Assembly: GCA_017447265.1 (NCBI GenBank)
Contig: JAFSOA010000004.1
Location: 1-36,823, forward strand
Direction: 5' to 3'
DNA length: 36,823 nt
Source: Bacteroidales bacterium
GTDB taxonomy: Bacteria; Bacteroidota; Bacteroidia; Bacteroidales; UBA932
In this document: positions 8,081 to 15,894 of the stretch, piece after piece
Position numbering within the stretch: position 1 is the first letter of the stretch
Layout of the letters: each line of letters begins with the position of its first letter
Program-made: the position numbers and the translations under genes
The notes under the pieces: model-generated
Told to the model about the DNA's origin: nothing
Seen by the model: only the letters and a program-made list of their open reading frames with translations
Database searches by the model: none

Positions 8081-8968
8081 TTGGACAGAAGAAAGATCTT
8101 CAACTATGTATTCCGGGCCCTGCTCGGAATACTTTTTTTATTGTCCGCCACGTCGAAACTGACCGGAATCGATGATTTCGAAATGTACCTGTTCAGTTTC
8201 GGCTGGTTCAGCCTCGGCAGCAGCTACCTGCTGGCCCGGCTGGTGATTGCGGCGGAATACACCCTGGGGCTGCTGCTGATCGGGAATTTCTATCCCCGGC
8301 TGGCTTTCTGGGGAAGCCTGGCGATGCTGGGCGGCTTCTCGCTCTTTCTGGCGGGACTGCTGCTCGCGGGCCGGCAGGACAACTGCCACTGTTTCGGCGA
8401 ATGGGTCGACCTCAACCCCGCACAATCCCTCCTCAAGAACGCCGGCATGCTGGTCCTGCTGCTGCCCGGCGCACGCATGACGCCCTTCCGCGTGAAGCAC
8501 AAGGGCCTGTGGCTGGCCCTGGCCTGCATCGTGCCGCTGGCCACGGTCCTGATCGTCTCCCCGCCCGACAACTGGCGCTACGACGCGTACGCCAGGCACG
8601 CACTGGTCAATGAGCAGGCGCTGCAGGAATCCCTTGACAGCGGACTCCTGCCGGATTCCGTAACGGAAGGCGAGCGTGTGGTCTGCTTCTACAGCCTCAA
8701 GTGTCATTTCTGCAAGATGTCAGCCCAGAAGCTGGCGATGCTGCGGACTCGCGACGAGTTTTCTTCCGCTCCGGTCATCGTGATCTTCGGTCGTGGCGCC
8801 GACACCGACACGACCCTCTTTTTCGAAGATACCGGCCTGGTGCCCGACGAAGTCCATTTCATGGAGCCCGCCGACTTCCTCCGCATCACCAACGGCCGTT
8901 TTCCCCTCCTGCTCGTGCTGCAGGACGGCGCGGTCCAGGAAGCTTACAATTACAGAAATTTGCACTGA
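8081..8968 (+). CDS. DoxX/MauE-type membrane protein with C-terminal thioredoxin-like domain
   Basis: A 295-residue protein starting at TTG (8081); no ATG fits, since the next Met is inside the second third of the membrane domain. The first ~165 residues carry about five membrane helices, with the MauE-like motif N-C-H-C-F-G-E-W between helices 3 and 4, and a final helix near 144-163. The rest (~170-295) looks like a thioredoxin fold: CFYSLKCHFCKMS gives a CxxC pair (KCHFC, about residues 207-212), followed by a strand-rich half with a late R-F-P-L-L-L-V-L-Q-D-G segment, where the cis-Pro position would fall. DoxX/MauE proteins with Trx domains pass reducing or oxidising equivalents across or at the membrane. 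It sits in the cassette with two lipoproteins and a radical SAM enzyme. Redox support of the lipoproteins is inferred from context. Confidence 0.82.
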   Translation: MDRRKIFNYVFRALLGILFLLSATSKLTGIDDFEMYLFSFGWFSLGSSYLLARLVIAAEYTLGLLLIGNFYPRLAFWGSLAMLGGFSLFLAGLLLAGRQDNCHCFGEWVDLNPAQSLLKNAGMLVLLLPGARMTPFRVKHKGLWLALACIVPLATVLIVSPPDNWRYDAYARHALVNEQALQESLDSGLLPDSVTEGERVVCFYSLKCHFCKMSAQKLAMLRTRDEFSSAPVIVIFGRGADTDTTLFFEDTGLVPDEVHFMEPADFLRITNGRFPLLLVLQDGAVQEAYNYRNLH

Positions 8969-9030
8969 CCGACGCAACATTTCAACTTTTTCTGCATCTT
9001 TATAGTATAAATAGTTTAAAAAGTATCATC

Positions 9031-9504
9031 ATGCCCCTCAACAAGCCCAAACGCCTCGGCTTTTTCGCCATGCTGCTCGCCCTGCTGGGCATCGGCGGCT
9101 GCTCAGAAATCAACGGCATCAACAATATGGCCATGTACGGCACACCCACGGCCGACTGGTCAGTCAAGGGCAAGGTCCTGGATCCAGACGGCAAGCCCGT
9201 TGCGGGCATCCAGGTGATTCTTGGCAATCATTATGAAGACGGACCCGGCGTGATCTATGACAATCACTATATTCCCATCGACACCGTGAATACCGGTGTT
9301 GACGGCAGTTTTTCTTACCAGAAGCACGGCTTCCCCATCGAGCATCTCCAGATTGATACCCACGACATTGACGGGGAAGCGGGCGGCGGCGAATTCCAGG
9401 ACGCCACGATTCTGGTCCGCAACATCGAATATAAGGACAAGAAGGGATGGTATGTTGGCAAGGCTGACATCTCTGTGCCTGACATCAAACTGAAAAAGAA
9501 ATGA
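9031..9504 (+). CDS. Putative lipoprotein of an rSAM/lipoprotein system
   Basis: A 157-residue lipoprotein with a signal ending I-G-G-C (Cys about 24). It is followed by N-N-M-A-M-Y-G-T-P-T-A-D-W, then a carboxypeptidase-regulatory-like beta domain (V-K-G-K-V-L-D-P-D-G-K-P-V-A-G-I-Q-V), and a Lys-rich end. The MYGTP.AD(W/F/Y) element before a GKV…G.P..GI.V domain is what I recall for the Bacteroidales lipoproteins paired with a radical SAM enzyme (TIGR04134-like). The only cysteine is the lipidation site, so a Cys-thioether modification of the mature domain is unlikely. The gene overlaps the radical SAM gene by ATGA, a strong sign the two work together. The ATG at 9031 is chosen because it starts the signal. 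Confidence 0.85.
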   Translation: MPLNKPKRLGFFAMLLALLGIGGCSEINGINNMAMYGTPTADWSVKGKVLDPDGKPVAGIQVILGNHYEDGPGVIYDNHYIPIDTVNTGVDGSFSYQKHGFPIEHLQIDTHDIDGEAGGGEFQDATILVRNIEYKDKKGWYVGKADISVPDIKLKKK

Positions 9505-10577
9505 CGGGCAAGCACGTCGGCCCCGTCAAGCGCGCGAAACTTGAACTCTTCGCGAAACTGCAGGACAAGCACATCGAAGCGCACCGGCTCCGGCAGCTTT
9601 TCTGGGAATGCACGCTGCGTTGCAACGCAGCGTGTCTGCATTGCGGCAGCGACTGCCGGGTGAGTTCCGAATGCAAGGACATGCCCGCTACAGATTTCCT
9701 GCGGGTCATCGACTCCCTCACCCCGCACGTCGATCCGCACACCACTTTCATCATCTTCACGGGCGGTGAGCCGTTGATGCGGCGCGACCTCGAGCACGTG
9801 GGCAGGGAGCTTTACCGGCGCGAGTATCCCTGGGGCATGGTAACCAACGGCATCCTGCTCGACCGGCGGCGCTTCGACGGGCTGCTGGCCAGCGGCATCC
9901 ACACCGCAACCGTGAGCCTGGACGGCTTTCAGGAGGAGCACACCTGGATGCGGGGGCATCCCAAAGCGTTTGAAAACGCGTCGAACGCCATCCGGATGAT
10001 GGCGCAGGAGCCCGGCTTCATCTTCGACGTGGTGACCTGCGTCAACCAGCGCAGCCTCCCCCGCCTCGCCGAATTCAAGGAATATCTCATCTCGCTGGGT
10101 GCCCGCGCATGGCGCATCTTCACCATCTTCCCGGTGGGCCGCGCCAAGTTGTATCCGGAGCTTCAGCTGAGCAACGAACAATTCACGCAGGTCATGGATT
10201 TCATCGTGGCCACGCGCAAGGAGGGCCGCATCGCGCTGAATTTCGCTTGCGAGGGTTTCCTGGGCGGTTTCGAGAACGAAGTCCGGGACAGTTTCTACCA
10301 CTGCGAGGCCGGCGTCTCGGTGGCCTCGGTCCTGGCCGACGGCTCCATCTCGGCCTGCCCGAGCATCCGTTCCAAATTCTACCAGGGCAACATCTATCAG
10401 GATGATTTCTGGACGGTCTGGAACGATCGTTTCGAGATGTACCGCGACCGCAGCTGGGCGCGCCAGGGCATCTGCGCCGACTGCAAGATGTTCCGCTACT
10501 GCCGCGGCAACGGCATGCACCTCCACGACGAAGAAGGCAAACTCCTCGTCTGCCACTACAATCGTCTGACCCGATAA
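9501..10577 (+). CDS. Radical SAM/SPASM enzyme of an rSAM/lipoprotein system
   Basis: A 358-residue enzyme. The radical SAM cluster motif is C41-x3-C45-x2-C48 (RCNAACLHCG), with an extra Cys37 before it. F-T-G-G-E-P-L-M is the GGE motif that contacts SAM, followed by V-S-L-D-G. The C-terminal ~90 residues form a SPASM-type domain: H-C-E-A-G, S-A-C-P-S, G-N-I, then C-A-D-C-K-M-F-R-Y-C-R-G-N and a last Cys (about 352), which would hold one or two more Fe-S clusters. SPASM enzymes usually modify peptides or proteins. Start and stop overlap with the upstream lipoprotein (ATGA) makes that lipoprotein the likely substrate or partner. It agrees with TIGR04133 as I remember it. The chemistry is unknown. 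A long imperfect palindrome follows the stop. Confidence 0.9.
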   Translation: MTGKHVGPVKRAKLELFAKLQDKHIEAHRLRQLFWECTLRCNAACLHCGSDCRVSSECKDMPATDFLRVIDSLTPHVDPHTTFIIFTGGEPLMRRDLEHVGRELYRREYPWGMVTNGILLDRRRFDGLLASGIHTATVSLDGFQEEHTWMRGHPKAFENASNAIRMMAQEPGFIFDVVTCVNQRSLPRLAEFKEYLISLGARAWRIFTIFPVGRAKLYPELQLSNEQFTQVMDFIVATRKEGRIALNFACEGFLGGFENEVRDSFYHCEAGVSVASVLADGSISACPSIRSKFYQGNIYQDDFWTVWNDRFEMYRDRSWARQGICADCKMFRYCRGNGMHLHDEEGKLLVCHYNRLTR

Positions 10578-10584
10578 CGACTGC

Positions 10585-10733
10585 GGCTTGTGCTTGGGCG
10601 CTCTGGGGTTTGCTTTTCGGACCTTCGCTTCGCTCATCCCTCCCACCGCTTCGCGGCGGGCCCCTCCCGCTATCAAGCGCGGGTGCTTAGGGTCCTCAAA
10701 TCAAATCCCCACCCGCGCCTGGTCGCACAAGCC
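10585..10733. repeat. Long imperfect palindrome (149 bp) between the rSAM gene and lysA
   Basis: Four blocks on the left recur as reverse complements in reverse order on the right. GGCTTGTGC (10585-10593) pairs with 10725-10733, GGCGC (10597-10601) with 10715-10719, GGGGTTTG (10605-10612) with 10702-10710 (one bulged base), and GGACC (10619-10623) with 10691-10695. The centre holds a small CCGC-TTC-GCGG hairpin and C/G-rich tracts. It fills nearly the whole intergenic gap and ends 24 bp before the lysA -7 box. It may terminate the rSAM operon, but no T tract follows the stem. Confidence 0.7.
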
Positions 10734-10756
10734 AATAGCATTTTCATGTTTTTTTG

Positions 10757-10764
10757 TATCTTTG
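10757..10764 (+). promoter_or_regulatory. -7 box for lysA-ffh
   Basis: TATCTTTG at 10757-10764 matches the Bacteroidota consensus, preceded by a T-run; the lysA ATG follows 30 nt later. The position of a -33 box would fall at the right foot of the palindrome, and no clear TTG is there. Confidence 0.6.
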
Positions 10765-10794
10765 CCGGATATATCGATAAAGATTATTCACGGC

Positions 10795-11952
10795 ATGATT
10801 ACAAAACAGCAGGTTGAAGCCTTCGGTTCGATCGAGACTCCCTTCTATTTCTACGACATGGATCTCCTGCGCCAGACACTCGACAGCTATAAAGCGCAGA
10901 TCGACAAGTATGGTTACAACGCGCACTATGCGCTGAAAGCCAATGCCAACGACCGCATCCTCGACACCATCCGCAGCTACGGCCTCGGCGCAGACTGCGT
11001 GAGCGGCAACGAAGTGAAACTCGCCGTCCGTTCGGGCTTCGATCCGCAGAAGATCGTCTACGCCGGTGTCGGCAAATCCGACAAGGAAATCCGCGCCGCC
11101 CTGCGCGCCGGCATCTTCAGCTTCAACTGCGAAAGCGTGCCGGAAATCCAGATCATCAACGACCTGGCCGCCGGCATGGGCAAGAAAGCGCGCATTTCGA
11201 TCCGCGTCAACCCCGACATCGATGCGCACACCCACAAATACATCAGCACCGGCCTGAAAGAGAACAAGTTCGGCATCAGCCCCTGGGCCTTCCAGGATGT
11301 CGCCGGGCTCCTCGCCCGCTGCACGCACATCGAGTTCCTCGGCCTGCATTTCCACGTAGGCTCGCAGATCACCGAACTGCCCGTGTTCGCCCTGCTGTGC
11401 CGCCGTGTCGAAGAACTGCAGCAGTGGTTCATCGAGCACAGGATCCCCGTCCGCAACCTCAACCTCGGTGGCGGCCTGGGCATCAATTACCAGGACCCGA
11501 ACGGCGACCCGGTCGCCCATTTCGCCGACTATTTCGATACCATCCACCGGAACCTCGTGGTCCGTCCCGGACAGAACGTCCACTTCGAGCCGGGCCGCGC
11601 CCTCGTGGGCCAGTGCGGCCATCTCATCAGCCGCGTGCTCTATGTGAAGGTGGGCAAAGAGAAGAAATTCGCCATCCTCGACGCGGGCATGAACGACCTG
11701 ATCCGTCCCGCGCTCTACCAGGCACATCACGCTATCGAGAATCTCTCGTCCACGGGCCGGAAGCTGCGCTACGACGTGGTTGGACCGGTCTGCGAATCGA
11801 GCGACTGCTGGGGCCAGAAGCGCCTGGTCAGCCGTTGCGAACGCGGCGACCTCTTCGCCATCCACTCGGCCGGCGCCTATGGGCAGGTGATGGCCATGAA
11901 ATACAACCAGCGCGACCTGGCGAAAGCCGTTTATTCCGACGATTTGAAGTAG
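10795..11952 (+). CDS. lysA: Diaminopimelate decarboxylase
   Basis: A 385-residue PLP enzyme of fold type III, converting meso-diaminopimelate to lysine. The PLP lysine is in H-Y-A-L-K-A-N (about residue 42), G-L-H-F-H-V-G-S-Q and L-N-L-G-G-G-L-G are the glycine-rich phosphate-binding parts, F-E-P-G-R-A-L-V follows, C-E-S-S-D-C carries the substrate-binding Cys, and S-A-G-A-Y-G the late Tyr. The start at 10795 fits the promoter at 10757; reading upstream would translate the palindrome. Length fits the Bacteroidales LysA. Twelve bases separate it from ffh, so the two are probably one transcript. Confidence 0.93.
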   Translation: MITKQQVEAFGSIETPFYFYDMDLLRQTLDSYKAQIDKYGYNAHYALKANANDRILDTIRSYGLGADCVSGNEVKLAVRSGFDPQKIVYAGVGKSDKEIRAALRAGIFSFNCESVPEIQIINDLAAGMGKKARISIRVNPDIDAHTHKYISTGLKENKFGISPWAFQDVAGLLARCTHIEFLGLHFHVGSQITELPVFALLCRRVEELQQWFIEHRIPVRNLNLGGGLGINYQDPNGDPVAHFADYFDTIHRNLVVRPGQNVHFEPGRALVGQCGHLISRVLYVKVGKEKKFAILDAGMNDLIRPALYQAHHAIENLSSTGRKLRYDVVGPVCESSDCWGQKRLVSRCERGDLFAIHSAGAYGQVMAMKYNQRDLAKAVYSDDLK

Positions 11953-11964
11953 TTATAGAAAGAT

Positions 11965-13296
11965 ATGTTTGAGAATCTGACCGACAGGCTGGAAAAATCA
12001 TTCCGCCTCATCAAAGGACAAGGCCGTATCACGGAGGTCAACATCTCCGAGACCATGAAGGATGTGCGCAAGGCGCTCCTCGACGCCGATGTCAGCTATA
12101 AAATTGCCAAGAATTTCTGCGACGAAGTCAAGCAGAAGGCCATCGGCCAGGACGTGCTCAAGGCCGTCCGCCCCGAGCAGATGATGGTCAAGATCGTCCA
12201 CGACGAACTCGTGGAACTCATGGGCAGCGAGGCCTCCGACATCAACGTCAAGGGCAACCCCGGCATCGTGCTGGTCGCCGGTCTCAACGGTTCCGGTAAG
12301 ACCACCTTCTGCGGCAAGCTGGCGCTCAACCTCAAGAGCAAGCGCGGCATGAAGGTGCTGGTCGCCGCGTGCGACACCTTCCGCCCCGCCGCCATCGAGC
12401 AGTTGAAGACGCTCTGCGGCCAGATTCAAGTGGAGTGCTACTCCGAGGACGGCGTGAAAGATCCGATCCGGATTGCGCAGAACGCCATCAGGAAAGCCAA
12501 GGCCGAAGGTTACTCCGTAGTCGTGATCGATACCGCCGGCCGTCTGGCCGTCGATCAGGAGCTCATGGACGAGATCTCCGCCCTGCACAAGGCCGTCAAT
12601 CCGACGGAAACCCTCTTTGTGGTCGATGCGATGACCGGCCAGGACGCCGTGGAGACGGCCAAGACCTTCAACGAGTACCTCGATTTCGACGGTGTGGTCC
12701 TCACCAAGATGGACGGTGACACGCGCGGTGGTGCGGCGCTGTCCATCAAGGCCGTTGTCGGCAAGCCCATCAAGTTCGTCTCTTCGGGCGAAAAGATGGA
12801 GGCACTCGACATCTTCTACCCGAAGCGCATCGCCGACCGCATCCTGGGCATGGGCGACGTGGTCACGCTCGTCGAAAAGGCGCAGGAGCAGTTCGACGAG
12901 GAGGAAGCCCGTCGGCTTCACAAAAAGATTGCCCGCGACCAGTTCACGTTGCAGGACTTCTACGACCAGATCCAGCAGATCAAGAAGATGGGGAACATCA
13001 AGGATCTGGCTTCGATGATTCCGGGTGTGGGCAAAGCCCTTCGGGACGTGGATATCGACAATGATTCCTTCAAGCAGACCGAAGCCATCATTCTCTCGAT
13101 GACGCCCTACGAGAAGGAGAATCCGACCTACATCAACGGCAGCCGCCGCAAGCGCATCGCCGCCGGCAGCGGCACGACCATCGCCGACGTCAACCGTCTT
13201 CTCAAGCAGTTCGAAAGCACCCGCAACGTCATGAAGAAGATGACGACCACCAATCCGATGGCCGCCCGTCTCATGAAGAAAAAGAAACGCCGCTGA
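11965..13296 (+). CDS. ffh: Signal recognition particle protein Ffh
   Basis: A 443-residue GTPase that binds SRP RNA and signal sequences and delivers nascent membrane proteins to FtsY. The order is the N domain (1-85), then the G domain with GLNGSGKTT (P-loop, about 107-115), DTFRPAAIEQL, DTAGR and TKMDGDTRGG, then the Met-rich M domain, with S-R-R-K-R-I-A-A-G-S-G RNA-binding region and a basic KKKKRR end. All motifs are intact. The 4.5S RNA gene is not in the window. Its 3' end faces pdxB, and an imperfect hairpin lies in between. Confidence 0.97.
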   Translation: MFENLTDRLEKSFRLIKGQGRITEVNISETMKDVRKALLDADVSYKIAKNFCDEVKQKAIGQDVLKAVRPEQMMVKIVHDELVELMGSEASDINVKGNPGIVLVAGLNGSGKTTFCGKLALNLKSKRGMKVLVAACDTFRPAAIEQLKTLCGQIQVECYSEDGVKDPIRIAQNAIRKAKAEGYSVVVIDTAGRLAVDQELMDEISALHKAVNPTETLFVVDAMTGQDAVETAKTFNEYLDFDGVVLTKMDGDTRGGAALSIKAVVGKPIKFVSSGEKMEALDIFYPKRIADRILGMGDVVTLVEKAQEQFDEEEARRLHKKIARDQFTLQDFYDQIQQIKKMGNIKDLASMIPGVGKALRDVDIDNDSFKQTEAIILSMTPYEKENPTYINGSRRKRIAAGSGTTIADVNRLLKQFESTRNVMKKMTTTNPMAARLMKKKKRR

Positions 13297-13302
13297 CGCT
13301 TC

Positions 13303-13367
13303 GCTGGCTCTGTTTTTCGTCCCGCTCGCAGAAAAATGCTCGCGGCTCCGAAAAAAAACCCGCCAGC
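13303..13367. terminator. Imperfect bidirectional terminator between ffh and pdxB
   Basis: GCTGGC at 13303-13308 pairs with GCCAGC at 13362-13367. Inside these, a T-run ending TTTTTCG (13313-13319) faces CGAAAAAAAA (13349-13358), so both strands end in T-rich tracts. The centre has a small C/G hairpin. It lies exactly between two convergent genes. The stem is interrupted, so efficiency is unclear. Confidence 0.5.
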
Positions 13368-13387
13368 TACGCGCCTCAAAGCGCAAG

Positions 13388-14350
13388 CTATATTTGATCG
13401 TTACGGTAGGAATAGTGGCTGCGCAGTTGTTCGAAGTTTTCCGGATGGCTGCGCAGTGCGGCATCATCACGCCAGATGGCGTAAGGAGTTTGCGGAAGGG
13501 GAATGCCGGTGATACGGAAGGTTTTCAGGGCGTCGATGCCGAAGGCCTCGCCGAGGGCGCGGACAACGGCGGTGGTGCCGTTCATCTTGCCCTGGATGGA
13601 GTAGCCGGCGATGTGGGGCGTGGCGATGTCGGCGGCGGCGAGCAGATCCGGGTTTATCGCCGGTTCGTTTTTCCAGACGTCGATCACGACGCGGCCCAGC
13701 TGCGGCCGGGCGGCCAGCAGCGCAGACTCATCGAGTACTTCGCCGCGGGAGGCATTGAAGAAGGAAGCGCCCGGTTTTATCGCGGCGAAGAAAGCGGCGT
13801 CGGCAAAATCGCGGTTTTCAGGCCAGAGCGGAATGTGGAGCGTCACGACATCGGCCTGCGCCAGCAGATCGGGCAGCGGCGTAAAGCCGGCTGAGCCCTC
13901 GGCGGCTTCGCGCGGCGGGTCGTTCAGCAGGACGCGCATCCCGGCACGGCGGCCGGCTTCGGCCACCAGCGAGCCCACATGCCCTACCCCGACGACACCG
14001 AGCGTCGCACCGGGGCGGTCGAGGTCCAGCGCATGGAGCGCCACACGGACGTACTGCGTCACGGCGGCAGCATTGCAGCCGGGCGCGGAAGCCACGGTGA
14101 TTCCGTGGGATTCACAATATTTCAGGTCGATATGGTCGGTGCCGATGGTCGCCGTCCCGATGAAACGGACGGCAGCGCCGTCGAGCAGCGTCGCGTCGCA
14201 GCGTGTGCGGGTGCGGACCAGCAACGCCACGGCATCGCGGACATCGGCCGGGCCGATGGACTTGCCAGGCAAAGCCCGGACTTCGAACCACGGTTCCAGG
14301 ACGCCTTCCAGAAAAGGAATGTCTCGATCGACGACAACGACGGGGCGCAT
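13388..14350 (-). CDS. pdxB: Erythronate-4-phosphate dehydrogenase
   Basis: A 320-residue NAD-dependent dehydrogenase of the D-isomer 2-hydroxyacid family, second step of DXP-independent pyridoxal phosphate synthesis. PdxB-specific A-T-I-G-T-D-H-I-D…C-E-S-H-G-I and A-P-G-C-N-A-A-A-V-x-Q-Y-V are present. The nucleotide loop is V-G-V-G-H-V-G-S-L, catalytic Arg is in N-A-S-R-G-E-V, Glu in D-V-W-K-N-E-P, and His in A-T-P-H-I-A-G-Y-S. After the substrate domain only about 50 residues remain, so the DUF3410 dimerisation domain of longer PdxB (~380 aa) is reduced. It starts one base after the DUF721 stop codon and is the last gene of recF-DUF721-pdxB. Confidence 0.9.
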   Translation of the reverse strand: MRPVVVVDRDIPFLEGVLEPWFEVRALPGKSIGPADVRDAVALLVRTRTRCDATLLDGAAVRFIGTATIGTDHIDLKYCESHGITVASAPGCNAAAVTQYVRVALHALDLDRPGATLGVVGVGHVGSLVAEAGRRAGMRVLLNDPPREAAEGSAGFTPLPDLLAQADVVTLHIPLWPENRDFADAAFFAAIKPGASFFNASRGEVLDESALLAARPQLGRVVIDVWKNEPAINPDLLAAADIATPHIAGYSIQGKMNGTTAVVRALGEAFGIDALKTFRITGIPLPQTPYAIWRDDAALRSHPENFEQLRSHYSYRNDQI

Positions 14351-14351
14351 C

Positions 14352-14648
14352 TCAGGTAAGCTTGATCTGTTTCACGATTTCTTCGCCCAGCCGGGCATTC
14401 AGTTCCGTGCGGATGGCCTCCAGCTGAAACTGCAGGTGGGCGCGGACGACGGAGGAATTCAGCTTGCAGCTGAGGACGCCGGCGCGGAACGAACGGCGCG
14501 CCGTGCAGGCCCCCAGGCGAAGCTGGCCCACCGTCAGGGCATCCCACAACCCGCAGATCCGGGCCTGCAGCAGGCCCTCGCCCAAGCGGGACTCCTCCAC
14601 GTACGCGGCGATCGCCTCGCCGATGCTTTTGGTCTTTTCGCGTTTCAT
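14352..14648 (-). CDS. DUF721 (DciA-like) protein
   Basis: A 98-residue protein starting MKREKTKSIGEAI, with W-D-A-L-T-V-G-Q and a central strand/helix pattern (F-R-A-G-V-L-S-C-K-L-N-S-S-V-V-R-A-H-L-Q-F). This is the DUF721 domain, related to DciA, which loads the replicative helicase in many bacteria. The start overlaps the recF stop by four bases (ATGA), and in Bacteroidota DUF721 commonly follows recF, which supports the call. A replication or repair role is inferred from family and partner. No extra domains. Confidence 0.85.
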   Translation of the reverse strand: MKREKTKSIGEAIAAYVEESRLGEGLLQARICGLWDALTVGQLRLGACTARRSFRAGVLSCKLNSSVVRAHLQFQLEAIRTELNARLGEEIVKQIKLT

Positions 14649-15739
14649 TCGGCGGTGATCCTCCCCGCTTCAACCTGATAGCTGCGCACGTCGGCATCGA
14701 TGCCGCGCGAAACGCTCTCCAGCCGCACCTTGTTGCTGTCGGTCAGGAAAATCTGGCCGAAGTCGAGCGCCGAAACCAGCTGCAGCAAGTTCTCCACACG
14801 ACGCATGTCGAGTTTGTCGAACACATCGTCGAGCAGCAGGATGGGCGTCTGCCCGCAGCTCTCCTGCACAAAACGGAACTGCGCCATTTTCATGGCCAGC
14901 AGGAAACTCTTCTGCTGCCCCTGCGAGCCGCAGCGCCGCAAGGGGTGCCCGTCGAGCCGGAAGAGCAGGTCGTCCCGCTGGATGCCGGTCGTGGTATAGC
15001 GCAGCACCCTGTCTTTCTCCGCCTCGCGGGCGAAGAGCGCGTCAAGCGTATCTTCATCCAAATCAGAGCGATAGGCCACATCCACCGACTCGCGGCCCTC
15101 GGCCAGCTGCGCATAGAAGCCCTGGATGAGGGGACGCAGGCGCTCGCAGAGCCGGCGCCGCGCCGTATGTACATAGTCCGCATGCGGGGACATGCGCTCG
15201 GAAATCGTGTCAAGCAGCGCCGGAGCCGCCAGCTCGCTCTTGAGCAGTTTGTTGCGCTGCATCAAGAGCTGGTTGTAAGCCTGGATATGCTGGAGGTACG
15301 GACGGTCGATCTGCGAGAGGATGAAATTGAGGTATTTGCGGCGCTCCTCCCCTGCATCGTTGATCAACGCGCCGTCAAAGGGCGAAACCATCACGATGGG
15401 CAGCAGTCCGATGTGCTCGGAGAAACGGGCATAGCTCTTGGCGCCGCGCCGGAACTGCTTCTCCCCGCCACGCCGGACCGATGCCGCGATCTTCTCTTCC
15501 GTACCGCCGTCCATCTCGTAGAAGCCGCAGAGCGTAGCTTCCTCCGCGCCGTAGGCGTAGACATACTGGTCGGACGAGGAAAAAAAGCTCTTGGTCATCG
15601 AAAGATAATACACCGCATCGAGCAGATTGGTCTTCCCGGCGCCGTTGCTGCCGTAGATATAATTGACTTTCGGCGAGAAACGGATATCCGCCTCGGCGAT
15701 ATTCTTGAAATCGTGCAGGATGATTCTGTTTAAAAACAT
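14645..15739 (-). CDS. recF: DNA replication/repair protein RecF
   Basis: A 364-residue SMC-like ATPase that helps load RecA at gaps with RecO and RecR. The start M-F-L-N-R-I-I-L-H-D-F-K-N is family-typical. Walker A is G-S-N-G-A-G-K-T-N (about 31-39), the signature region G-S-Q-G-Q-Q-K-S-F precedes Walker B I-L-L-L-D-D-V-F-D-K-L-D, and the D-loop follows. All catalytic parts are present. A -7 box (TATATTTG, minus strand, 15763-15756) lies 17 nt before the ATG, and a divergent promoter for the TPR gene overlaps this region. Confidence 0.95.
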   Translation of the reverse strand: MFLNRIILHDFKNIAEADIRFSPKVNYIYGSNGAGKTNLLDAVYYLSMTKSFFSSSDQYVYAYGAEEATLCGFYEMDGGTEEKIAASVRRGGEKQFRRGAKSYARFSEHIGLLPIVMVSPFDGALINDAGEERRKYLNFILSQIDRPYLQHIQAYNQLLMQRNKLLKSELAAPALLDTISERMSPHADYVHTARRRLCERLRPLIQGFYAQLAEGRESVDVAYRSDLDEDTLDALFAREAEKDRVLRYTTTGIQRDDLLFRLDGHPLRRCGSQGQQKSFLLAMKMAQFRFVQESCGQTPILLLDDVFDKLDMRRVENLLQLVSALDFGQIFLTDSNKVRLESVSRGIDADVRSYQVEAGRITAE

Positions 15740-15755
15740 GTGTAAATCTTATGCA

Positions 15756-15803
15756 CAAATATACAAATTAATATTGGTGTTTCCCATTTTTGTTGTAAAT
15801 TTG
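15756..15803. promoter_or_regulatory. Divergent promoters: recF (minus) and TPR gene (plus)
   Basis: On the plus strand TTGG (15774-15777) and TAAATTTG (15796-15803), 18 bp apart, form a good promoter for the TPR gene, whose ATG lies about 90 nt later. On the minus strand TATATTTG reads 15763 to 15756, 17 nt before recF; its -33 region would overlap the plus-strand promoter. Transcription of the two units may therefore compete. Confidence 0.6.
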
Positions 15804-15894
15804 CGGATTGCGTGTAATATCGCAAAAATGCTCTCAGATAGCTTTCAGAGAGGGTTTTACGAGAAACAAAATACAAAAAACAATACAAAGTAAA

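Noticed and set aside
7740-10577. Genomic island inserted at tRNA-Ser
   Set aside because: The tRNA is next to the cassette, but there is no integrase and no direct repeat of the tRNA 3' end was seen downstream, and the cassette has the same GC-rich character as its surroundings.
11998-13470. 490-codon open frame antisense to ffh
   Set aside because: Ffh motifs are complete on the plus strand; the antisense translation has no domain pattern.
13611-14678. 355-codon plus-strand frame opposite pdxB and DUF721
   Set aside because: Ser/Arg/Pro-rich shadow; the minus-strand genes are firmly identified.
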